From Prevotellaceae bacterium (GTDB lineage: Bacteria; Bacteroidota; Bacteroidia; Bacteroidales; UBA932): DNA of 6,626 nt. Of the stretch, positions 1-4,685 are shown piece after piece (positions within the stretch are counted from its first letter, which is position 1; every line of letters starts with the position of its first letter). The notes beneath the pieces are model-generated. The model saw nothing but the letters and a program-made list of their open reading frames with translations. It was not told where the DNA came from and made no database searches. The translations under genes and the position numbers were made by a program. The stretch lies in assembly GCA_031267855.1 (NCBI GenBank), contig JAIRYH010000095.1, positions 1 through 6,626 on the forward strand, read 5' to 3'.

Positions 1-1235
1 TAACAATTGCTACCAACATGGCCGGTCGCGGTACGGACATTAAGCTGGGCGCCGGCGTTAAGGAATCGGGCGGGCTGGCTATCATCGGTACGGAACGGCA
101 CGACAGCCGCCGCGTAGACCGTCAGTTACGCGGACGCGCCGGACGGCAGGGCGATCCGGGAACTTCCAAGTTTTATGTTTCGTTCGAAGACGACCTGATG
201 CGCCTCTTCGCGTCGGGGCGCATGGCAACCATCATTGACCGTCTGGGAATGAAAGACGGCGAGGTATTGCAACATTCCATGCTCTCGAAATCCATCGAAC
301 GCGCCCAGCGTAAAGTGGAAGAAAATAATTTCGGTATCCGCAAACGCCTGCTCGAGTACGACGACGTGATGAACTCGCAGCGGTCGGTGATTTACACGCG
401 CCGCCGCCATGCACTGGACGGCGAGCGAATCGACGTGGATATTCAAAACACAATGGGCGACTTTTGCGAATCACTGGTGCAGCAACTGCACAATACGACC
501 GACTTTGAAGGATTTTCATTCGAAACCATTCGCCAACTTTCCGTACAACCGGCATTTGATGAAAAAACGTATAACGACAAACCATCCGCGAAAATTTCGG
601 AACTGCTGTTACAGCAAATTCACGATGCCTACCGGCGCAAAGTAGATTCGATGGCGCAACAGGCATTGCCGGTTATTAAGCAGGTGTATGAAACGCAGTC
701 GGGCACTTACACCAACATTGCCATGCCGGTGAGTGACGGGCACAAAGTATTTCAGTTGGTGGTGAACCTGAAAAAAGCGTATGACACGCAAGGCAAGGAA
801 CTGTCGCGGACGGTCGGAAAAACCATTACGCTGGTGATGATCGACGAATACTGGAAAGAACATCTGCGCGAAATGGACGAATTGAAACAGTCGGTGCAAA
901 ATGCCGTGTACGAACAAAAAGACCCGTTGCTTATATACAAGTTTGAGAGCTACGAACTGTTTCAACGCATGATTGACAAAATCAACCGCGACGTGCTGGC
1001 GTTCCTGCTGCGCGCGCATATTCCGCTCCGTGATCCGCAAAATGTGCGTGAAGCCCAACAACAACGCCGCAATGACAGAAACCTCCAAGCAAGCCGTCCG
1101 GAATTAGCGGCCTCCTCAGGCAGCGGCGAACCGAAGGCAAATATGCCGGTGCATGTGGAGAAGAAAGTCGGGCGCAACGACCCGTGTCCGTGCGGCAGCG
1201 GAAAGAAATACAAAAACTGCCACGGCACAGTGTAG
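1..1235 (+). CDS. secA: Protein translocase ATPase SecA, C-terminal part (5' end outside window)
   Basis: SecA is the cytoplasmic ATPase that pushes unfolded preproteins through the SecYEG channel. The frame is open to the left edge (first full codon at base 3) and reads [15 protein letters not shown], the helicase motif of the second nucleotide-binding domain. [20 protein letters not shown] then follows, carrying the arginine-rich motif VI. Next come the helical scaffold ([25 protein letters not shown]) and the two-helix finger region ([16 protein letters not shown], then YEQKDPL). After a poorly conserved QQQRRNDRN linker, the protein ends in a SEC-C zinc motif, [17 protein letters not shown], with cysteines at 1185, 1191 and 1218 followed by His. 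About 410 residues are present; Bacteroidetes SecA is usually about 1,100, so roughly the last 37% is seen. The TAG stop is at 1233-1235. The gene is convergent with the minus-strand cluster. The reading is intact, with no frameshift. Confidence 0.98.
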   Translation, partial: TIATNMAGRGTDIKLGAGVKESGGLAIIGTERHDSRRVDRQLRGRAGRQGDPGTSKFYVSFEDDLMRLFASGRMATIIDRLGMKDGEVLQHSMLSKSIERAQRKVEENNFGIRKRLLEYDDVMNSQRSVIYTRRRHALDGERIDVDIQNTMGDFCESLVQQLHNTTDFEGFSFETIRQLSVQPAFDEKTYNDKPSAKISELLLQQIHDAYRRKVDSMAQQALPVIKQVYETQSGTYTNIAMPVSDGHKVFQLVVNLKKAYDTQGKELSRTVGKTITLVMIDEYWKEHLREMDELKQSVQNAVYEQKDPLLIYKFESYELFQRMIDKINRDVLAFLLRAHIPLRDPQNVREAQQQRRNDRNLQASRPELAASSGSGEPKANMPVHVEKKVGRNDPCPCGSGKKYKNCHGTV

Positions 1236-1240
1236 GCGAC

Positions 1241-1402
1241 TTACGAATCCTCCCGGTACCCGGCCTTTCTCGGATACAGATGAATTTCCTGCCCTTCCTG
1301 ATGCACATCCATCAAGTCAAACGAATTTCCTATTGCTCCCGGTAGAATGTAATGCGCTAATCTTAAACAGGGATTAAAGCAAAGACAGGAATCTTTTACT
1401 TT
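1241..1402 (-). pseudogene. Possible remnant of an ISAon1-type transposase N-terminal region
   Basis: The minus strand is open for 53 codons between a TAA at 1405-1403 and a TAA at 1243-1241. There is no ATG near its beginning; the only internal ATG is within FDLMDVHQ. It reads ...CLRLAHYILPGAIGNS, then FDLMDVHQEGQEIHLYPRKA, then GYREDS. The pattern ILP-x-x-I-x-x-x-FDL-x-x-V-x-x-EG-x-x-IHLY resembles the start of the short N-terminal proteins of ISAon1-like (ISL3-type) insertion sequences of Bacteroidetes, as I remember them. The downstream part that should follow (the 'KGFYP...DFPLR' segment) is missing, and the frame stops 5 bases from the secA stop codon. No terminal inverted repeats or target duplication were found. 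I infer a decayed fragment. It could also be a chance open frame, since the match is from memory. Confidence 0.42.
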
Positions 1403-1428
1403 TTATTCGTCGCTAAACACAGAGGTTT

Positions 1429-1441
1429 GCGGGCGACCCGC
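1429..1441. terminator. Small GC hairpin between convergent transcription units
   Basis: GCGGG-CGA-CCCGC is a perfect 5-bp stem with a 3-base loop. It lies between the end of secA and the end of the minus-strand cluster, where a bidirectional terminator would be expected. Neither side has the T-run of a classical intrinsic terminator (TATAATC follows on the plus strand, AAACCTC on the minus strand), so the terminator role is only a guess from position. The rest of 1403-1504 shows nothing else I can name. Confidence 0.25.
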
Positions 1442-1504
1442 TATAATCAGTCCTGAATAGAAGTCCATGCGCTTCGTTTTTGTGATAACTTCTCGGACGG
1501 TGCT

Positions 1505-2056
1505 TTAATACCTGTTCCGGCTGATGGTTTGCAACAATATTTCTTTGAATAACTGGTCGGCCTGGTAATAACGCGCCACTTTTTTTGCCGGCAGAATCAG
1601 GGCAAATTTTTTATAGTATTCCTTTTGCAAAGCGGCGTCCTGTTCTATACAGTGCAAATAAGCGTCCAGCAGGGCATTTATTTCTTTTTCGGAAACGGAT
1701 TCCAGCGTTTGTTGCGAAGAAAGCTGGAACAGTAATTTATTTTTCCGGTCAATAAGCCTTTCCCTTTTATTGAAATATTCGTTGTACAATGGCCAGAATT
1801 GCACGGCTTCATCCGGTAAAAGCCCTATGTTATTGGTAAAAAATGCCACTTTATGGCTCTGGATTTGTTGCATCCTTGTTTCATACGAATTTCCTTCCAG
1901 GTGGATTTCAAATCCGAAACCGGTAATAATGTTGCCGAATGGGTCGCGTATAACGGAGCGGGTGGCGGTATCCAAACGGTTTGACTGTGCCAGTGACGGC
2001 ATCGTTGTCGAAAAACCGGATACCAGACAAAGAAGTGTGATATATTTTCGTGTCAT
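1505..2056 (-). CDS. Secreted helical protein of an ECF sigma operon (sensor-like)
   Basis: This 183-residue protein has an N-terminal signal peptide: basic MTRKY, a hydrophobic stretch to about residue 20, and a likely cleavage after SLA at residue 23. It is therefore expected in the periplasm. From about residue 60 on it is largely helical and charged. LLPDEAVQFWPLYNEY (79-94) and LPAKKVARYYQADQLF (155-170) are typical of Bacteroidetes proteins often named 'sensor of ECF-type sigma factor', loosely like Spy/CpxP periplasmic proteins. One cysteine remains outside the signal peptide (C136), and no metal-binding cluster is evident. It starts 12 bases after the stop of the upstream membrane protein, with AAGAGAAA before the ATG, so it is almost surely cotranscribed. 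The sensing role is inferred from family naming and context; no ligand can be predicted. Confidence 0.66.
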   Translation of the reverse strand: MTRKYITLLCLVSGFSTTMPSLAQSNRLDTATRSVIRDPFGNIITGFGFEIHLEGNSYETRMQQIQSHKVAFFTNNIGLLPDEAVQFWPLYNEYFNKRERLIDRKNKLLFQLSSQQTLESVSEKEINALLDAYLHCIEQDAALQKEYYKKFALILPAKKVARYYQADQLFKEILLQTISRNRY

Positions 2057-2068
2057 AGTATTTCTCTT

Positions 2069-2590
2069 TTAGTAAATAGCTGCAATGTCATTCAAGCTCA
2101 CGTCGGCATCGGCGAGATACCGGATAATAGCGTCATTATCCACTGCAACAGTTACCGGTTTCGGTTTACCGGTTTCGGGTTCCAATTCATTGACTACGGC
2201 GTGTATCAACGCGGATTCATCCATGAATTGAGAGAAATACTTCGGGCTAAACGCGGCATGGTTGTTATCCGGAGCGATAACGGCAGGCCGGAGCAAAGAG
2301 AAAATGCCATAACCGGTAGCTATTAACAATGCAAAACTGGCAGCAAACGCTAACTGTGCACGCAACGGCTGTCCGCGCCATACCGCCGGTTGCCGCCTTG
2401 CAACAGTGCGGCGTGCTGTTATGCGTTCTTGCAGTGTATCGAAATAGCTGTCGGGAACAGCAAATGCATTTTGCTTTAATTTGTGATCAAATGTGACGCC
2501 GTGGCGTACAACAAATTCCTCGAAATAATTCGAGGGTACAACAAATGGATTGTGTTTGAATTCGCTGCTAAGTGTAACCCTGTGTTTCAT
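2069..2590 (-). CDS. Probable anti-sigma factor, single-pass membrane protein
   Basis: The protein has 173 residues. The N-terminal 75 residues are polar and basic, and one membrane helix spans about residues 80-100 (LAFAASFALLIATGYGIFSLL). An acidic tail of about 70 residues follows and ends DNDAIIRYLADADVSLNDIAAIY. This layout and the gene order after an ECF sigma gene fit a membrane anti-sigma factor: the cytoplasmic N-terminus would hold the sigma factor and the tail would lie in the periplasm. No zinc-type HxxxCxxC anti-sigma motif is present. The motif N-P/A-F-x-V-P-x-x-Y-F, which I associate with such Bacteroidetes proteins, occurs twice (14-23 and 41-50), inside an internal duplication of 27-residue period. 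The start lies 42 bases after the sigma stop, with no clear ribosome binding site, as is common in this phylum. The anti-sigma role is inferred from context. Confidence 0.7.
   Translation of the reverse strand: MKHRVTLSSEFKHNPFVVPSNYFEEFVVRHGVTFDHKLKQNAFAVPDSYFDTLQERITARRTVARRQPAVWRGQPLRAQLAFAASFALLIATGYGIFSLLRPAVIAPDNNHAAFSPKYFSQFMDESALIHAVVNELEPETGKPKPVTVAVDNDAIIRYLADADVSLNDIAAIY
2432..2581 (-). repeat. Internal duplication, 81-base period, in the anti-sigma-like gene
   Basis: Codons 4-26 (2581-2513) and codons 31-53 (2500-2432) encode related segments: RVTLSSEFKHNPFVVPSNYF against GVTFDHKLKQNAFAVPDSYF. The offset is exactly 27 codons, with no gap needed. The DNA is still visibly alike; for example TCGAAATA begins a 35-base stretch with most positions matching in both copies. 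The duplication lies wholly in the predicted cytoplasmic domain. Confidence 0.75.
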
Positions 2591-2632
2591 AACTGTTGAA
2601 TTTGACTGCTTATTTTCGTAAAGGTTTAATGT

Positions 2633-3169
2633 TCATTCTTCCATAAACTTTTCAATTTTCTGTACCGCATGATGGTAGGAGGCTTTCAGCGCGCCGACGG
2701 AAGTGTCCAAAACGGCGGACATATCTTCGTATTTCATTTCTTCGAAATAGCGCATGTTAAAAACCAGCCGTTGTTTCTCGGGTAATTTTAATATTGCTTT
2801 TTGTAATTTTTTCTGTATGGCATCTCCGTTGAAATAGGGATCGTCTTCGATGGAATTGCTTAATTGCCGCTCTACGTCCACCAGCGGCAGGAAAAACCGC
2901 GTTCGTTTTTTCTTCAGGAAAGTCAGCGATTCATTCGTGGCAATGCGGTACAGCCATGTAAACAATTGCGAATCGCCGCGAAATTCAGGCAATGCATTCC
3001 ATGCTTTGATGAAGGTGTTTTGCAGTACATCATCAGTATCGTCGTGCGAAATAACTATCTTCCGAATATGCCAATACAGCCGTTCTCGGTATTTACGAAC
3101 GATGAGGTTAAAAGCATAATCGGGATTATCGCTTTCGAGGAATAATTGTACCAGTTCTTTATCTGTCAC
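2633..3169 (-). CDS. RNA polymerase sigma-70 factor, ECF subfamily
   Basis: A 178-residue alternative sigma factor that would direct RNA polymerase to stress- or signal-dependent promoters. Region 2 covers about residues 20-90: DDTDDVLQNTFIKAWNALPEF (43-63) is the core-binding and -10 helix region, and FTWLYRIATNESLTFLKKKR (70-89) completes it. A short linker follows. Region 4 covers about 123-176, with LPEKQRLVFNMRYFEEMKYEDM and the helix-turn-helix VGALKASYHHAVQKIEKFM. There is no extra C-terminal domain and the length is normal for the family. The start codon is GTG (3169-3167); no ATG fits in frame, and MTDKELVQLF is a usual ECF beginning. It lies 14 bases after the transketolase stop, with AGAAGAGC as a possible ribosome binding site. 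I see no TAnnTTTG box in between, so it is probably transcribed with the transketolase gene. Confidence 0.95.
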   Translation of the reverse strand: MTDKELVQLFLESDNPDYAFNLIVRKYRERLYWHIRKIVISHDDTDDVLQNTFIKAWNALPEFRGDSQLFTWLYRIATNESLTFLKKKRTRFFLPLVDVERQLSNSIEDDPYFNGDAIQKKLQKAILKLPEKQRLVFNMRYFEEMKYEDMSAVLDTSVGALKASYHHAVQKIEKFMEE

Positions 3170-3183
3170 GTCTTTTAGCTCTT

Positions 3184-4140
3184 CTATTTTCTTCCTGTTA
3201 CTTTTTCTGCGGCTTTCACAATGTGTTCGCTGTCAAGGCCATACGCTTTCAACATCTCTGCCGGTCTTCCGCTTTGCCCGAATCTGTCGTCAACAGCAAT
3301 ATATTCTATGGGCGCCGGCAGGCGACGCGCCAGTAGCTGGGCGATGCTGTCACCCAGTCCGCCATGGCACAAATGCTCTTCTGCCGTAACCACCGCACGG
3401 GTTTTCGCCACCGATTGCAATACCGTTTCTTCGTCCAGCGGTTTTATCGTGTGAATATTGATCAACGCAACCGAAATGCCTTTTTCAAGCAGCTGCCGTG
3501 TCGCCAACAGCGCTTCCCAGACCAGATGGCCGGTAGCAAAAACGGTTACATCCGTTCCTTCGTTCATGATAACAGCCTTGCCGATTTCAAACGGCCGGTC
3601 TTCGGGCGTGAAATTCGGTACCGGCGGACGACCGAAACGCAGATATACCGGGCCTTTATGCATGGCGGCAGCCAGGGTGGCGGCCTTGGCCTGGTTGTAG
3701 TCGCATGGATTGATCACGGTCATGTGCGGCAACATTTTCATCAGTCCGATGTCTTCCATCATCTGGTGCGTTGCGCCGTCTTCACCCAGGGTAATGCCCG
3801 CGTGCGAGGCGGCGATTTTTACATTGGTATTCGAATATGCCACCGACTGCCGGATCTGATCGTACACACGTCCGGAGGCAAACGCTGCAAAGGTTCCCGT
3901 AAAGGGGATTTTTCCGCTCAACGCCAAACCGGCTGCCGTATCAATCATGTTGGCTTCGGCAATGCCGCACTGAAAAAAGCGGTCGGGAAATGCCGCCGCA
4001 AAAGCATCCATCTTGACCGATTCTTTTAAATCGGCGCAGAGCGCTACAATATCCGTCAAGCGCTTGCCTGCTTCAAGCAGGCCGGCGCCAAACCCCGAAC
4101 GGGTATCTTTATTTCCGGTATTTATGCAGGCAGTTATCAT
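3184..4140 (-). CDS. Transketolase, C-terminal subunit (pyrimidine-binding and C-terminal domains)
   Basis: Transketolase moves two-carbon ketol units between sugar phosphates in the cytoplasmic pentose phosphate pathway, using thiamine diphosphate. This 318-residue protein is the C-terminal half of a split enzyme. The Pyr domain carries QCGIAEANMIDTAAGLALSG with the cofactor-activating glutamate (E62). It also has TGTFAAFASGRVYDQIRQS, then ASHAGITLGEDGATHQMMED with H113 and H125, and YLRFGRPPVPNF. The C-terminal domain has VFATGHLVWEA and HTIKPLDEETV, then VTAEEHLCHGGLGDSIAQLL. I chose ATG 4140-4138 because MITACINTGNKDTRSGFG is the family's normal beginning and a promoter box lies 20 bases upstream. 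The frame stays open upstream to 4599, but that extension is repeat-derived. The N-terminal (TPP-binding) half is not encoded next to it, which is unusual. A 1-deoxyxylulose-phosphate synthase C-terminal half is a less likely alternative. Confidence 0.95.
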   Translation of the reverse strand: MITACINTGNKDTRSGFGAGLLEAGKRLTDIVALCADLKESVKMDAFAAAFPDRFFQCGIAEANMIDTAAGLALSGKIPFTGTFAAFASGRVYDQIRQSVAYSNTNVKIAASHAGITLGEDGATHQMMEDIGLMKMLPHMTVINPCDYNQAKAATLAAAMHKGPVYLRFGRPPVPNFTPEDRPFEIGKAVIMNEGTDVTVFATGHLVWEALLATRQLLEKGISVALINIHTIKPLDEETVLQSVAKTRAVVTAEEHLCHGGLGDSIAQLLARRLPAPIEYIAVDDRFGQSGRPAEMLKAYGLDSEHIVKAAEKVTGRK

Positions 4141-4160
4141 ACAATAAAAATTGCTGTGAA

Positions 4161-4168
4161 CAAAGATA
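4161..4168 (-). promoter_or_regulatory. Bacteroidetes-type -7 promoter box for the transketolase-sigma cluster
   Basis: On the minus strand TATCTTTG matches the Bacteroidetes -7 consensus TAnnTTTG and lies 20 bases before the transketolase ATG. This predicts a very short leader. A weak TTG is found 23 bases upstream (4194-4192), further than the usual 19-21 bases for a -33 box. A T-rich stretch lies directly upstream. It supports the chosen start over the longer open frame. Confidence 0.6.
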
Positions 4169-4214
4169 CAAAAAATAATTAAGCCCGCAGGCAACTTCGA
4201 GGAATGACTGCTTC

Positions 4215-4324
4215 CCCCACGGGTCGGGCGGCGTCCTTCACGCGACGGGGGGGCGTTCAACCGGGCTCGGCGGGTGCACCAACCGGGGTCGGCGGGCGAC
4301 CCACCAGGCTCGAGGGGTGCATCC
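4215..4324. repeat. Degenerate 22-bp tandem repeat, five units
   Basis: Five 22-base blocks follow each other without gaps: 4215-4236, 4237-4258, 4259-4280, 4281-4302 and 4303-4324. Units 3 and 4 are closest (AACCGGGCTCGGCGGG against AACCGGGGTCGGCGGG). Unit 5 keeps CCAGGCTCGAGGGG. Units 1 and 2 are more diverged but keep the CGGG and GGGCG blocks in register. The array is very GC-rich compared with the sigma cluster. It reads as long open frames in several frames, but none looks like a real protein. Function is unknown. Confidence 0.7.
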
Positions 4325-4348
4325 ACCGCTCCATAAACAATTTTGAAT

Positions 4349-4422
4349 GCAGCCCCGCACGATCCTTTACGGGCTGCCCCTCCGGGTAGAGAACGCGAAC
4401 GCCGGGAATGACCGGCAGCCCG
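4349..4422. repeat. Overlapping inverted repeats with two exclusive pairings
   Basis: GCAGCCC (4349-4355) can pair with GGGCTGC (4371-4377). The same middle segment, extended to CGGGCTGCC (4370-4378), can instead pair with GGCAGCCCG (4414-4422). The two stems of 7 and 9 bp are perfect and exclude each other. No promoter reading through this segment is evident, so a role in RNA is uncertain. It may simply be another repeat relic. Confidence 0.45.
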
Positions 4423-4431
4423 GATAGCCTG

Positions 4432-4502
4432 TTTTGTGCACTGCCGGTGCATCGGGCGGTGCACCGGCAGTGCATCGGACGGTGCACCGGCAGTGCACAA
4501 AA
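4432..4502. repeat. Three palindromic 15-bp units at 23-bp period, flanked as a 20-bp perfect inverted repeat
   Basis: Units at 4437-4451 (TGCACTGCCGGTGCA), 4460-4474 and 4483-4497 (both TGCACCGGCAGTGCA) begin exactly 23 bases apart, separated by TCGGGCGG and TCGGACGG. Each unit is itself a near-palindrome, TGCAC-N5-GTGCA. The first unit is the exact reverse complement of the other two. With the outer TTTTG and CAAAA, the ends (4432-4451 and 4483-4502) form a perfect 20-bp inverted repeat. Units 1 and 2 could also fold as a 15-bp stem with an 8-base loop. The regular spacing suggests an operator-like protein-binding array or a mobile palindromic repeat. Confidence 0.85.
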
Positions 4503-4506
4503 TCGG

Positions 4507-4522
4507 ACACGCAGGGGCGTGT
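4507..4522. repeat. Tight hairpin ACACGC-AGGG-GCGTGT
   Basis: A perfect 6-bp stem with a 4-base loop lies 4 bases after the triple palindrome array and overlaps the start of the GTACCGC array by two bases. The CAGGGGCGTG core resembles dispersed palindromic repeats seen in several bacterial phyla, but that comparison is from memory. Confidence 0.55.
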
Positions 4523-4541
4523 ACCGCGTACCGCGTACCCG
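4521..4541. repeat. 7-bp tandem repeat, GTACCGC x3
   Basis: Two exact copies (4521-4527 and 4528-4534) are followed by a third that differs in its last two bases (4535-4541, GTACCCG). It is a short heptamer array in non-coding DNA. Confidence 0.6.
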
Positions 4542-4550
4542 GGAAGTAAA

Positions 4551-4571
4551 TTGAAGGTTGAAGATTGAATG
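4551..4571. repeat. 7-bp tandem repeat, TTGAAGR x3
   Basis: TTGAAGG, TTGAAGA and TTGAATG stand in direct succession, the last with one change. The period matches the neighbouring GTACCGC array although the sequence is unrelated. Confidence 0.55.
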
Positions 4572-4597
4572 GCGGCAAGCGCGCGATGGCGTCAGCC

Positions 4598-4642
4598 AAA
4601 TCTGTAAATCTGTAAATCTGTAAATCCGTAAATCTGTAAATC
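4598..4642. repeat. 8-bp tandem repeat, AAATCTGT x5 plus a partial copy
   Basis: Units start at 4598, 4606, 4614, 4622 and 4630. Unit 4 is AAATCCGT and the others are identical. A partial AAATC (4638-4642) follows. The array ends 6 bases before the TACCTTTG promoter box of the flavoprotein gene and so overlaps where its -33 region would lie. Perfect short tandem units are prone to copy-number change by replication slippage. Confidence 0.9.
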
Positions 4643-4648
4643 TTTTCT

Positions 4649-4656
4649 TACCTTTG
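4649..4656 (+). promoter_or_regulatory. Bacteroidetes-type -7 promoter box for the flavoprotein gene
   Basis: TACCTTTG matches TAnnTTTG and lies 29 bases before the ATG at 4686, giving a predicted leader of about 24 bases. No TTTG is present 19-21 bases upstream; that position is occupied by the AAATCTGT array. There is no clear Shine-Dalgarno sequence before the ATG. Confidence 0.6.
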
Positions 4657-4685
4657 TCGCTCACAAGTTAAAAGTTATACGCCTT

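Noticed and set aside
609..1088. Minus-strand 159-codon frame opposite secA
   Set aside because: It lies fully inside the well-conserved SecA coding region and shows no domain.
1292..1441. Matching GCGGGCGACCC at 1429-1439 and 4292-4302 as a dispersed repeat
   Set aside because: An 11-base match shared twice in 6.6 kb is expected by chance; the flanks do not match.
4432..4502. CRISPR array
   Set aside because: Units of 15 bases with 8-base, nearly identical spacers and an inverted first unit do not fit a CRISPR; no cas genes are present.
4141..4599. N-terminal extension of the transketolase frame to an ATG at 4599
   Set aside because: The extension is translated repeat sequence rich in Arg, Pro and Cys with no family similarity. 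The normal family start and a promoter box lie at 4140 and 4161-4168.
4257..4664. 135-codon minus-strand frame with a repeating FTDL/IYRFTDLQI pattern
   Set aside because: The pattern is the 8-bp tandem array read on the minus strand, and the rest is the other repeats. There is no evidence of a real protein.
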